Below are positions 27,711 to 36,686 of a stretch of 64,000 nt of DNA, piece after piece. The notes under the pieces are model-generated. The model was given only the letters and a program-made list of their open reading frames with translations. It was not told the origin of the DNA and made no database searches. Position 1 is the stretch's first letter, and each line of letters starts with the position of its first letter. Made by a program: the position numbers and the translations under genes. Source of the stretch: Balneola sp. (GTDB taxonomy: Bacteria; Bacteroidota; Rhodothermia; Balneolales; Balneolaceae); the NCBI GenBank assembly GCA_017640785.1, contig JAEPPZ010000005.1:171448-235447 (forward strand). Direction: 5' to 3'.

Positions 27711-28901
27711 GTGATATACACGAGTCCACATAGCAACTTATCTAATATCATAGGCACCAGCCCTGAAGATATTGACAACCGTAAGCAAGGCAGCGATCGC
27801 TTTTTGCTGATGGCCGTTGTTGCGCTTATGATGTTTGGGGTTCTTGCCGTGTATTCTTCTATCGCTTACTTCGCTGAATCTAAGTCTACAACTGCATTTA
27901 CCTTGATCACAGGACATATCATAAAGCTTGGAATTGCTTTTGTTGTAATGCTGATCGTTTCTAAGATCAATTATCACACTCTGGCTAAATTCAGTCGTAT
28001 TGGTATGGTAATAAGCTGGGTGCTTCTTGTAGCCGTTCTTATGTTTGGAACTGAACAATTTGGAGCCAAAAGATGGCTAAACCTTGGTGGGTTTACTTTC
28101 CAACCGTCCACAGTAGCAACCGTTGCCTTGTTACTTCATGTATGTGTATTACTTTCAGAAAAACAGGATTACGTCAAAGATTTCAAAAGAAGCTTTATTC
28201 CAATTATGGTTTGGGTAAGTATTACCTGTGCATTGATTGGCGTTCAGGATTTCAGTAGTGCTGGAATTCTATTCGGAATTTGTTTAATCGTCATGTTTAT
28301 AGGTCGAGCCAGTACTTTGCAATTGGGAACTCTTGTAATCATCGGTGTTTTTGGCGGAATGTTACTCCTGAATCAATCTGAGAATAGACAGAGCCGTATT
28401 GACGATTACATCACACAGGTAAAAGATATTGAAAGTAGTAAAATACTTCAGGGCTCAGGCTATCAGGCACAGCAGGCACATATTGCTATCGCCAAAGGAG
28501 AATTTTTTGGAGTGGGAATTGGTAAAAGTTCACAACGTGACTTCCTCCCTGCTCCTTACAACGATTTCATTTTCGCAATTATAGCCGAAGAATATGGAAT
28601 TTTTGGAGCTATGAGTTTGATACTCATTTTCACTCTTATTTTATTCCGTGGAGTGGTTTTCATTTCCAAAAATGCGGAAGATACTCTTGGTTCTCTTCTG
28701 GCAATTGGCTGTACACTCACAATCGTTTTATATGGATTTGTAAATGCCGCTGTAGCAAGTGGATTGCTGCCGGTAACCGGGCTTCCTATGCCCTTTGTAA
28801 GTTATGGCGGTACCAGTATGCTTTTTGCAGGATTGATGGTTGGAATCTTATTGAATATTTCGAAACATCACAAAGATCGGAGGACTATGTATTATGGATA
28901 A
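27711..28901 (+). CDS. ftsW: Septal peptidoglycan glycosyltransferase FtsW
   Basis: This SEDS-family polytopic protein of 396 residues has a GTG start. It has about ten transmembrane helices, GAKRWLNLGGFTFQPST, YQAQQAHIAIAKGEFFGVGIG, FIFAIIAEEYG and LPMPFVSYGGTS, the normal FtsW/RodA landmarks. The 115-bp gap after murD is the widest in this half of the cluster and contains AT-rich words (AAATTTCAAATACC and TTTGAACATTGAAATTT) that look like a decayed inverted repeat. Confidence 0.95.
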   Translation: MIYTSPHSNLSNIIGTSPEDIDNRKQGSDRFLLMAVVALMMFGVLAVYSSIAYFAESKSTTAFTLITGHIIKLGIAFVVMLIVSKINYHTLAKFSRIGMVISWVLLVAVLMFGTEQFGAKRWLNLGGFTFQPSTVATVALLLHVCVLLSEKQDYVKDFKRSFIPIMVWVSITCALIGVQDFSSAGILFGICLIVMFIGRASTLQLGTLVIIGVFGGMLLLNQSENRQSRIDDYITQVKDIESSKILQGSGYQAQQAHIAIAKGEFFGVGIGKSSQRDFLPAPYNDFIFAIIAEEYGIFGAMSLILIFTLILFRGVVFISKNAEDTLGSLLAIGCTLTIVLYGFVNAAVASGLLPVTGLPMPFVSYGGTSMLFAGLMVGILLNISKHHKDRRTMYYG

Positions 28902-29994
28902 TCCGAGAATCTTAATTGCTGCAGGCGGAACCGGTGGACACGTGTATCCCGCCATTGCTATTGCTGATGCTATTAAAAACGAAAATGCTGGCTCTGAAAT
29001 CTTATTTGTAGGAACCAAAGATCATATGGAATGGAAAGCTGTTCCAAAAGCAGGCTATAAGATCAAAAGTGTTTGGATAAGTGGCTTTCACAGAAGACTT
29101 ACTTTAAAGAACATGCTGTTCCCGTTAAAACTTGTGACGAGTATCGTTCAAAGTTTTGGAATAGTGAGCTCTTTCAAACCTCAGGTTATGGTTTCATGTG
29201 GTGGATATGCTGCCGGGCCGGTTGGCTGGGTTGCAGGAAAGCGTGGAGTAAAAGTGGTGATTCAGGAGCAAAACAGTTTCCCCGGAGTCACAAACCGAAT
29301 GCTTGCTAAGTTTGCATCCAGAATATTTACAGCTTTCAAGGAAGCAGCGAAATATCTGCCTTCTGATAAGATCGTGGAATCAGGAAATCCGACCAGAAAC
29401 ACTTTGGATAAGGTCGAAAAGAAAGTCGGTCTCAACTCCTTCAATTTTGATGACTCTAAACCGGTATTGATGGTTCTTGGAGGAAGTGGAGGAGCAAGAT
29501 CGATCAATGAAGCAGTAAAAGAAAACCTTGATAAACTTTCAGATCTACAAGTGATCTGGCAGTGCGGAAGCCGATACATCGATGCTTTGATGAAAGAAGT
29601 TGATTTAGAGAACAACAAGAATATTCGCTTAACAGCTTTTATAGACAATATGCCGGAAGCGTATGCTGCTGCCGACCTGATTGTCAGTCGCGCAGGTGCA
29701 AGTTCATGTTCTGAATTTATGATGACAGGAAAGCCCAGTGTATTGATTCCTTCTCCAAACGTAGCCGGAGATCATCAAACACAAAATGCACAAAGCATGG
29801 TTGACGCCGGAGCTTCTGAATTATTGAAAGATGCCGACGCAGTAAATGCTTTACCTGAACTGGTTCATTCATTGATCAAGAATCAGGAAAAATTGAAGGA
29901 AATGAACAAAGCTGCACTAAAGCTGGCAAAACCGGATGCAGCAAAGATGATCGCAAAAGAAATTTTAGAACTCGCAAAATCGAAGAACAGTTGA
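28894..29994 (+). CDS. murG: Lipid II synthase MurG
   Basis: This GT28 glycosyltransferase adds GlcNAc to lipid I. It has AAGGTGGHVYPAIAIAD at the N-terminus, VSCGGYAAGPVG, VIQEQNSFPGVTNR, GGSGGARSINEAV, and VSRAGASSCSEFMMTGKPSVLIPSP for UDP-GlcNAc binding. It overlaps ftsW by 8 bp. Confidence 0.97.
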   Translation: MDNPRILIAAGGTGGHVYPAIAIADAIKNENAGSEILFVGTKDHMEWKAVPKAGYKIKSVWISGFHRRLTLKNMLFPLKLVTSIVQSFGIVSSFKPQVMVSCGGYAAGPVGWVAGKRGVKVVIQEQNSFPGVTNRMLAKFASRIFTAFKEAAKYLPSDKIVESGNPTRNTLDKVEKKVGLNSFNFDDSKPVLMVLGGSGGARSINEAVKENLDKLSDLQVIWQCGSRYIDALMKEVDLENNKNIRLTAFIDNMPEAYAAADLIVSRAGASSCSEFMMTGKPSVLIPSPNVAGDHQTQNAQSMVDAGASELLKDADAVNALPELVHSLIKNQEKLKEMNKAALKLAKPDAAKMIAKEILELAKSKNS

Positions 29995-31424
29995 TGGAAA
30001 ACAGAATTCAAACACAACCCGTATTTGGACGAACCAAACATATTCATATGGTTGGAATCGGTGGAATTGGTATGAGCGGGATGGCTGAGATCTTCATACA
30101 ACGAGGATATAAAGTAACCGGCTCTGATGGGGCTTCCAACGAAACTACAGATCGCCTGAAAGAACTTGGCGCGACTATTTACCAAGGACACGCTCCTGAG
30201 AATATTGAAGGCGCCGATGTTGTGGTTTATACCAGTGCAGTTAAAGCAACTGAAAATGAAGAAACCAAAGCTGCTTTAGAAAATCGTATTCCTACTATCA
30301 AAAGAGCGGAAATGCTTGCTGAGTTGATGAAAATGAAGTTCGGAATCGGAGTAGCTGGAACACATGGCAAAACCACTACGACGACTATGATCGGTCACGT
30401 GACGCAGGATGGAAATTACGATCCTACTATCATGGTTGGCGGGAAAGTGCACAGTTTTGATAAAACCAATGCTGTTGTAGGTAAAGGTGATGTGATCGTT
30501 GTGGAAGCGGATGAATTCGATCGCACATTCCTTCGCCTCACTCCTTCTATTGCTATTATTACCAATATTGAAGCTGAGCACTTAGACATCTACGATGATC
30601 TGGAAGATGTAAAAGGTGCGTTCATCGATTATGCTAACAAAGTTCCTTTTTACGGAGCTGTAATTGTTTGTCTGGATGACCCGAATGTTCGAAGTATCCT
30701 TCCTGATCTGGAAAGAAGAATTATCTCTTACGGGTTAAGCCCTCAAGCCCAGGTTCGTGCGGTTGATATTAAAATGAATCAATTTACCAGCACTTTTACG
30801 GTGATGAATGATGATCAGAAACTTGGAGTGATCACTTTAAAAGCTCCCGGCGATCACAATGTAAAAAATGCACTGGCTGCAGTAGCTACAGGAATTGAGT
30901 TAAATATTGATTTTAAACTAATCAAACAAGGATTAGAACGCTATCAGGGTGTATTTCGAAGATTTCAGAAGAAAGTTGAAGAACAAGGCGTGATGGTTAT
31001 CGATGATTATGCTCATCATCCAACAGAAGTTGCGGCAACATTGAACGCAGCTCGTAAAGGATGGCCTGATAGAAGAATTGTAGCTGTTTTTCAACCTCAC
31101 TTGTATTCCAGAACTCAGGATCTGTACAAGGAATTTGGTCTTTCATTCTCTGATGCAGAAGTGCTGTTGATCACAGATGTATATCCATCCAGAGAAAAAC
31201 CAATTGAAGGCGTAACAGGAAAATTGATCTCTGACACTGCTGAACAATACGGTCACAAAAATGTGATCTATGTTGAGGACAAAGCAGATGTAACGGAAAC
31301 TCTTAAAGAGATTTCAAAAGCCGGGGACATCATCATAACCATGGGTGCCGGTGATATCTATAAATACGGCGAAGAATTTGCAAAGGAATTGGAAAGCGGA
31401 AACTACAAAACAGGAGCTCAATAG
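29994..31424 (+). CDS. murC: UDP-MurNAc-L-alanine ligase MurC
   Basis: I chose ATG 29994, overlapping the murG stop (TGATG); a TTG one codon earlier is possible. The 476-residue Mur ligase has HMVGIGGIGMSGMAEI, GVAGTHGKTTTTTMIGHV, EADEFDRTFL, IEAEHLDIY and DDYAHHPTEV. It adds L-alanine to UDP-MurNAc, the first peptide step. Confidence 0.97.
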   Translation: MENRIQTQPVFGRTKHIHMVGIGGIGMSGMAEIFIQRGYKVTGSDGASNETTDRLKELGATIYQGHAPENIEGADVVVYTSAVKATENEETKAALENRIPTIKRAEMLAELMKMKFGIGVAGTHGKTTTTTMIGHVTQDGNYDPTIMVGGKVHSFDKTNAVVGKGDVIVVEADEFDRTFLRLTPSIAIITNIEAEHLDIYDDLEDVKGAFIDYANKVPFYGAVIVCLDDPNVRSILPDLERRIISYGLSPQAQVRAVDIKMNQFTSTFTVMNDDQKLGVITLKAPGDHNVKNALAAVATGIELNIDFKLIKQGLERYQGVFRRFQKKVEEQGVMVIDDYAHHPTEVAATLNAARKGWPDRRIVAVFQPHLYSRTQDLYKEFGLSFSDAEVLLITDVYPSREKPIEGVTGKLISDTAEQYGHKNVIYVEDKADVTETLKEISKAGDIIITMGAGDIYKYGEEFAKELESGNYKTGAQ

Positions 31425-31427
31425 TTA

Positions 31428-32174
31428 ATGTCGGGCAACAGCACAAATAGTGACGTGAAGAAGAGTAAGCTTCTCCCTTGGGCAACAGCAATTATGCTGG
31501 TTATTGGAGTTGCTGTGCTTGCGGCTGTCTATTGGAACAGAAATGTGACTGTTGATGAGTTATCATTTTCCGGGAATGTAATTACAGAGATCGAAGTGCT
31601 GACAGAAGCTGCAAATGTAGAATTTGGTGTTCATCCCGACAGTCTGGATCTGAGTGCGATTGTTCAACGCATTGAAAAAGTAGATTATGTAAAAAGTGCG
31701 ACTACTTACATAGAACCAAATGGCGATCTGAATATTGAAATTACAGAACGTACACCTGTCGCATTACTTATTAAAGATGAAAAAAGAGCTTATGTAGATG
31801 CTGAAGGAGTAAAGCTCCCGATCTTTAAAAATAAAACATTCAATCTGCCTTTGGTTTATGGATTTGATGCTTCCTCACATTCTGACACACTTAAAAGTGA
31901 AGCATTCAAGCAAATAAGTACTTTTTTAACGGAAGCAAAGCAAAACAAATTCGGATGGTTGACCATCAGTGAAGTGGCTTATAACAAAGAAGAAGGTGTT
32001 GTGGCACTGAGCCAGGAAAACGGAGTAAAGCTCTTATTCGGAAGTAATGACTTCAGGATCAAGCTTGAAAACTGGGAAGCTTTTTACACGGAGGTGATTC
32101 GGGTGAAAGGAATCCAAACCATGCAACAGGTAGATCTCAGGTTTACCAATCAAGTGGTAACAAGGGAAGGTTAA
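31428..32174 (+). CDS. ftsQ: Cell-division protein FtsQ/DivIB
   Basis: The 248-residue protein has a short cytoplasmic tail, one transmembrane helix (about 15-37) and a POTRA-like domain beginning VDELSFSGNVITEIEVL, then a beta domain (ITERTPVALL, GVKLPIF) ending in DLRFTNQVVTRE, as in FtsQ. Position between murC and ftsA confirms it. It recruits FtsL/FtsB to the septum. Confidence 0.9.
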   Translation: MSGNSTNSDVKKSKLLPWATAIMLVIGVAVLAAVYWNRNVTVDELSFSGNVITEIEVLTEAANVEFGVHPDSLDLSAIVQRIEKVDYVKSATTYIEPNGDLNIEITERTPVALLIKDEKRAYVDAEGVKLPIFKNKTFNLPLVYGFDASSHSDTLKSEAFKQISTFLTEAKQNKFGWLTISEVAYNKEEGVVALSQENGVKLLFGSNDFRIKLENWEAFYTEVIRVKGIQTMQQVDLRFTNQVVTREG

Positions 32175-32234
32175 GATATGAGTATCAATCAATTTCATAT
32201 ACAAAAAGCGTTTTCTCTTTTTAGAGATCAAGGA

Positions 32235-32334
32235 ACCCACCCCTCAATCCCCTCCGGTGGAGGGGAAACTCTTTGGTCTAAATCAGAGAAAGAACAACGA
32301 GTTTCTCCTCCAGGGAGGAGATTAAGAGGAGGGT
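32235..32334. repeat. 100-bp palindromic (MITE/REPIN-like) element between ftsQ and ftsA
   Basis: The left arm 32235-32270 (ACCCACCCCTCAATCCCC...) and right arm 32300-32334 (...GGAGGAGATTAAGAGGAG...) are long imperfect inverted repeats, each with its own inner CCTCC/GGAGG hairpin. It is G/C-rich against an AT-rich genome and is the only insertion within the dcw cluster. An apparent 77-residue reading frame through it is not a gene. Confidence 0.8.
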
Positions 32335-32403
32335 CAGGAAATACAAGTTCCACAAAAAATCTGCAATCAATTTTAGCAATCAACAAACAAAGCGGTATCA
32401 ATA

Positions 32404-33663
32404 ATGTCTGAACAAGAAAATATCATGGTCGGTCTCGATATTGGGACTACAAAAATTTGCGCAATCGTTGCTTCCATCGAGCACGAAAGAATCAACATCC
32501 TTGGAGTTGGTAAAGCTCCCAGCGATGGCTTAAATCGTGGCGTGGTTGTTAACATTGATAAGACCGTAAACGCAATCAAGGACGCCATTGCACAGGCTGA
32601 ACTTGCTTCCGGAATTCAGGTTAATTCTGTGAATGTGGGTATTGCAGGCGATCACATCAGAAGCATGAGAAGTAAAGGTGTGATCACCATCAACAATAAA
32701 GACAATGAGATCACCGCTCATGATGTTGAACGTCTTTTGGAAGACTGTCAGCGCATTATGTTGCCTACTGATCAACAAATTCTTCATGTAATTCCTCAGG
32801 AGTTTGTGGTTGATGGTCAGGATGGAATCAGCGACCCAGTTGGAATGAGCGGAATGCGCATGGAAGCAGAAGTTCACATTATCACAGGTTTGGTTTCTGC
32901 AGCTAAAAACATGTATCGCTGTGTGGAACGTGCCGGGTATCAGGTGGCAGATCTGATTTTAGAACCTTTAGCTTCTTCTTATTCAGTATTGGATGAAGAA
33001 GAAAAAGAAGCCGGAGTTGTGTTGGTGGATATCGGCGGTGGAACTACAGATGTAGCCATCTTCCAGGATAATACCATCCGACATACAGCAGTTGTTGCCA
33101 TTGCCGGACAGAAAGTAACGGACGATATACGTCTTGGTTTAAGTGTTCTTGACGATCAGGCCGAAATGCTGAAAAGAAAGCACGGTGAAAGCTATGCTGA
33201 TATGATCGAAGAAGACGAAGTGATCACCGTTCCGGGAATTGCCGGACGTCCACCAAAAGAAATTACAAAGAGCATTCTTTCCAAAATTATACAGGCGAGA
33301 ATGGAAGAAATCATGGAAATAGTTGGGATCGAGATCAAACGCAGTGGCTACTCAGAAGCACTAAGTGCAGGAGTAGTTTTAACAGGCGGCGGATCTTTGA
33401 TCAAGAATATTTGTCCACTGGCTAACGAGATCTTAGGAATAGATGCCAAGATCGGGATTCCGTTAGGAATCACAGGCGGTTTAGTGGAAGAAGTAAACAG
33501 TCCAATTTACGCTACAGGTGTTGGTCTTGTGGTTCATGCTTTAAAAACAGGCATGGGCAACAATCAAACGATGATGCCATCATCACAAAAAGGCGGAAAA
33601 AATATGGAACAGGTGATGAACAAGATCGCCGACCGTATGAAAAGTTGGTTCAAAGAACTTTAG
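32404..33663 (+). CDS. ftsA: Cell-division actin homologue FtsA
   Basis: The 419-residue protein has the actin-fold phosphate 1 motif MVGLDIGTTKICAIVA, the 1C subdomain, GVVLVDIGGGTTDVAIF (phosphate 2), GVVLTGGGSLIKNI (adenosine motif), and a C-terminal amphipathic tail (NKIADRMKSWFKEL) for membrane attachment. It tethers FtsZ filaments. It is separated from ftsQ by the inserted palindrome. Confidence 0.96.
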   Translation: MSEQENIMVGLDIGTTKICAIVASIEHERINILGVGKAPSDGLNRGVVVNIDKTVNAIKDAIAQAELASGIQVNSVNVGIAGDHIRSMRSKGVITINNKDNEITAHDVERLLEDCQRIMLPTDQQILHVIPQEFVVDGQDGISDPVGMSGMRMEAEVHIITGLVSAAKNMYRCVERAGYQVADLILEPLASSYSVLDEEEKEAGVVLVDIGGGTTDVAIFQDNTIRHTAVVAIAGQKVTDDIRLGLSVLDDQAEMLKRKHGESYADMIEEDEVITVPGIAGRPPKEITKSILSKIIQARMEEIMEIVGIEIKRSGYSEALSAGVVLTGGGSLIKNICPLANEILGIDAKIGIPLGITGGLVEEVNSPIYATGVGLVVHALKTGMGNNQTMMPSSQKGGKNMEQVMNKIADRMKSWFKEL

Positions 33664-33723
33664 CAAACAGCAATCATCTACAAAATACAATCCAGTAAAT
33701 AAATACAAAAACAAGGAGTAATC

Positions 33724-35067
33724 ATGGCTAACCATAATACTCGATTCTTTTTCGACGAACAAAGCCAGGAAAACGCAAAGATCAAAGTGGTCGGCGTAGG
33801 CGGCGGCGGCGGAAACGCAATCAACAATATGATAAATATGGGCCTCGACAGTGTGGAATATATCGCACTTAACACCGATGCCCAAGCATTGAAAAACAGC
33901 CAGGCTGATGTAAAAATTCAGGTTGGAACCTCACTTACTAACGGTTTAGGAGCAGGAGCTCGCCCGGAAGTTGGTAGAGAAGCGGTTGAAGAAAACCGAC
34001 ACGAAATTGAAGAAGCCATCGAAACTGCGGATATGATATTCGTGACTGCAGGAATGGGTGGCGGTACCGGAACGGGAGGCGCACCTGTGGTTGCAGGAAT
34101 GGCCAAACGTAAAGGAATTCTTACAGTAGGAATTATTACCACTCCATTCGATTGCGAGGGTAAGATCCGTAAGAAATTTGCACTGGAAGGAATCACAGAA
34201 CTCAAAAAGAACTGTGACACCGTTATCGTTATTCCAAACGAACGACTTCTGGACATCGCAGACGAAAACACCACATTGATGGATGCTTTCGCTCTGGCAA
34301 ATGAAGTTTTATATAACGCAACGCGCGGTATCAGCGACTTGATTCTAATGCCCGGTCTGATCAATCTTGATTTTGCGGATGTTAGAACTACAATGACCGA
34401 CGGTGGCGCAGCGATCATGGGATCAGCTACAGCTGAAGGTCCTGACAGAGCCGAAATTGCTGCCCGTTCTGCTATTAACTCTCCTTTATTGGATGGAGTT
34501 AGTATTCGCGGAGCTCGTAGCGTTCTTGTTAACATCAGCGCCGGTTCGGCACTTGGTATGCGTGAAACCACTACTGCTACAAGTATTGTTCAGCAGGAAG
34601 CCGGTGACAATGCAGAGATCATCTTAGGTACTGTTCTTGACGAAACATTTACCGATGAGATCAGAGTTACCGTAATCGCTACCGGTTTTGACTTAGCAGA
34701 AGACAGAACTACAGCGAAAGTAGCACCAAATGCTTCTGCAGGTTTAAATAAAGCAGCGGAAAATGCTTTGAATAATCAAGAAATAAAGCCTCAGGGAGTT
34801 CCAAGCAGAATTGCCCGCACTCCTAGTGATTATTACAAAGGAGAAGGGAATCTGAAAAAGTTGGATACACCTTCTTACCTGCGTCGTGATCTTTCTGTTC
34901 GACAAAAAGAACAGGAAAATGATGAGGAAGAAGAAAGTTACCGCGCTGAAGAACCAAAGCAGGAAACTAGAAGCAGAGATAATATCGCTCCGTTCCAAAG
35001 CAGAACCGAGCGTATTCAAAAAGACGATTCTGATCAGCCCGCATTCTTGCGCAAGATCATGGATTGA
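33724..35067 (+). CDS. ftsZ: Cell-division tubulin homologue FtsZ
   Basis: This GTPase forms the Z ring. It has GVGGGGGNAINNMI, LNTDAQAL, GMGGGTGTGGAPVVAG (tubulin signature), the NLDFADVRT loop and the C-terminal interaction peptide DQPAFLRKIMD. AAGGAG at 33713-33718 is one of the few strong SD sequences here, fitting high expression. It is the last dcw gene. Confidence 0.98.
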   Translation: MANHNTRFFFDEQSQENAKIKVVGVGGGGGNAINNMINMGLDSVEYIALNTDAQALKNSQADVKIQVGTSLTNGLGAGARPEVGREAVEENRHEIEEAIETADMIFVTAGMGGGTGTGGAPVVAGMAKRKGILTVGIITTPFDCEGKIRKKFALEGITELKKNCDTVIVIPNERLLDIADENTTLMDAFALANEVLYNATRGISDLILMPGLINLDFADVRTTMTDGGAAIMGSATAEGPDRAEIAARSAINSPLLDGVSIRGARSVLVNISAGSALGMRETTTATSIVQQEAGDNAEIILGTVLDETFTDEIRVTVIATGFDLAEDRTTAKVAPNASAGLNKAAENALNNQEIKPQGVPSRIARTPSDYYKGEGNLKKLDTPSYLRRDLSVRQKEQENDEEEESYRAEEPKQETRSRDNIAPFQSRTERIQKDDSDQPAFLRKIMD

Positions 35068-35140
35068 TCTGTTTTTGTTTTACTGATTTTTGAGCTGCCT
35101 TGGGAAAGGTGTTTCTCAGATCATGATTTTTACTGGATAT

Positions 35141-35173
35141 ATAGTTGCTGCTCACTTTGTGAGACAGCTATAG
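35141..35173 (+). other. Stem-loop downstream of ftsZ
   Basis: ATAGTTGCTGCTCA and TGAGACAGCTAT form an imperfect hairpin with a short CTTTG loop. No T run follows, so its role is unclear; it may stabilise the ftsZ transcript. Confidence 0.45.
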
Positions 35174-35187
35174 ATTGCTAACAACAA

Positions 35188-35219
35188 GAGAAGCCTCTGG
35201 ATAAGGGGCTTCTTTTTTG
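35188..35219 (+). terminator. Rho-independent terminator of the dcw cluster
   Basis: A GAAGCCTC / GGGGCTTC stem is followed by six T. It lies 120 bp after the ftsZ stop. Confidence 0.8.
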
Positions 35220-35361
35220 ATCACTGATTTCGCTGATTTAGAAACAATGATTCCGCTGATTTTCTTCGTTTCGGACTGTCGTCCTCACTTGCCTATACTG
35301 AAGCTTTACGATGGCAGGCTTGTTTACTTTATTAACATTTATTCGATTTCATTTTATAACT

Positions 35362-35816
35362 TGTCATATCGAGATGAGTGAAGGCGTAGCCTGATGACCG
35401 AGAAATCTAAAGAACTACTAATTTACATCAACTATCTTTAGATGTCTCACATACGTTCGACATGACAAACTCGGCTCTGTCATTTCGAGATGAATGAAGG
35501 CGTAGCCTGATGACCGAGAAATCTAAAGAACTACTAATTTACATCGACTATCTTTAGATGTCTCACATACGTTCGACATGTCAGAGTCGATTTTGTCATT
35601 TCGAGATGAACGAAGGCGTAGCCTGAATGACCGAGAAATCTAAAGAACTACTAATTTACATCAACTATCTTTAGATGTATCACATCCGTTCGACATGACA
35701 GAGCCGAGTTTGTCATTTCGAGATAAGTGAAGGCGTAGCCTGAACGACCGAGAAATCTAAAGAACTTCTAAATTGCATCGAATATCTTTAGATTTCTCCC
35801 TCTGGTCGAAATGACA
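35362..35816. repeat. Array of four ~106-bp REPIN-like elements (family 2), left of the GIY-YIG gene
   Basis: Copies lie at 35362-35467, 35478-35583, 35594-35700 and 35711-35816. Each has outer arms TGTCATTTCGA / TCGACATGACA and inner arms GAGAAATCTAAAGA / TCTTTAGATGTCTC, so it folds into one long hairpin. Successive copies are separated by exactly 10 bp. The spacer is AACTCGGCTC between copies 1 and 2 and its exact reverse complement GAGCCGAGTT between copies 3 and 4. The stretch 35220-35361 before the array shows only repeat-like fragments. Confidence 0.9.
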
Positions 35817-35851
35817 AAAACGTTGTTTACTAAGCCAAACAATTATCAACT

Positions 35852-36193
35852 GTGTTATACTATGTCTACATAACAACCAATTCTAGCAAAACTACTTTGT
35901 ATGTTGGTATAACAAATGATATTCCATCCAGAATATTGGAACATGGATTGAACGCCGGAAACCCCGAAACTTTTGCTGGAAAATATCATTGCTTTAATCT
36001 TCTTTATTACGAAGAATTCAAATATGTAAATGATGCTATCGCAAGAGAAAAAGAAATCAAAAAATGGCGTCGAAACAAGAAAGAGCAATTAATTAATTCG
36101 GTAAATCCTGAATGGAGGTTTCTTAATAAGGAACTGGGACTATACCCTTTTGGTGATTATGCTGATGAAAGGAATATCAAAAACAGAAGATAG
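35852..36193 (+). CDS. GIY-YIG nuclease-domain protein inside the repeat array
   Basis: It has a GTG start at 35852 and 113 residues. The nuclease domain has YYVYITTNSS (GIY strand), TLYVGITNDIPSRILEH (YIG strand, Arg, His), LLYYEEF and AIAREKEIKKWRRNKKEQLI, followed by a longer tail than the protein at 18664. The gene starts 35 bp after repeat copy 4 and ends 10 bp before copy 5. This is the same relation to palindromes as the first GIY-YIG gene, but with a different repeat family. Confidence 0.88.
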   Translation: MLYYVYITTNSSKTTLYVGITNDIPSRILEHGLNAGNPETFAGKYHCFNLLYYEEFKYVNDAIAREKEIKKWRRNKKEQLINSVNPEWRFLNKELGLYPFGDYADERNIKNRR

Positions 36194-36203
36194 AAAACCA
36201 CCT

Positions 36204-36520
36204 TGTCAGTTCGATTGTATCTGAAAAGTCTAGGATTTTTAGATATATAAAAGCAATCTTTAGATGTCTCACATCCGTTCGACATGACAGAGCCGAGTTT
36301 GTCATTTCGAGATGAATGAAGGCGTAGCCTGATGACCGAGAAATCTAAAGAACTTCTAAATTGCATCGAATATCTTTAGATGTCTCACATTCGTTCGACA
36401 TGACAGAGATAGTTTTGTCATTTCGAGATGAGTGAGACAAAGTCGAACGACCGAGAAATCTAAAGAGCTACTAATTTACATCGACGATGTCTAGATTTCT
36501 CACATCCGTTCGAAATGACA
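36204..36520. repeat. Family 2 repeat array, right of the GIY-YIG gene (three copies)
   Basis: Copy 5 (36204-36289) has a degenerate left half. Copies 6 (36300-36405) and 7 (36416-36520) are complete. Spacers are again 10 bp: GAGCCGAGTT and GAGATAGTTT. The region on to 36686 contains a GACCCTGAAGGGTC palindrome at 36541-36554 and words such as CCAATAACTAATCC shared with the paa-operon hairpins; no gene is seen. Confidence 0.88.
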
Positions 36521-36686
36521 AGAACGCAGTCCTGCTCCCCGACCCTGAAGGGTCTCCTTGTTTAAGGTTTAAATCAATTGTGAAATTACAACAAAAAACT
36601 AAGTTAGCTGCTACCACACCTATTACTTATTCCCTTATCCACCAATAACTAATCCACTTTGTCACTCAGTCACTTTCCCCACTCTG

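Noticed and set aside
32178-32411. A 77-residue open frame between ftsQ and ftsA
   Set aside because: It runs through both arms of the palindromic element, has repeat-derived composition and overlaps the ftsA start.
33918-34571. A 217-residue antisense frame in ftsZ
   Set aside because: It is a shadow of the strongly conserved ftsZ codons on the other strand, with no start signal or family likeness.
35362-36520. A CRISPR-like repeat array
   Set aside because: The units are about 106 bp and palindromic, spacers are 10 bp and partly identical, and no cas genes are present.
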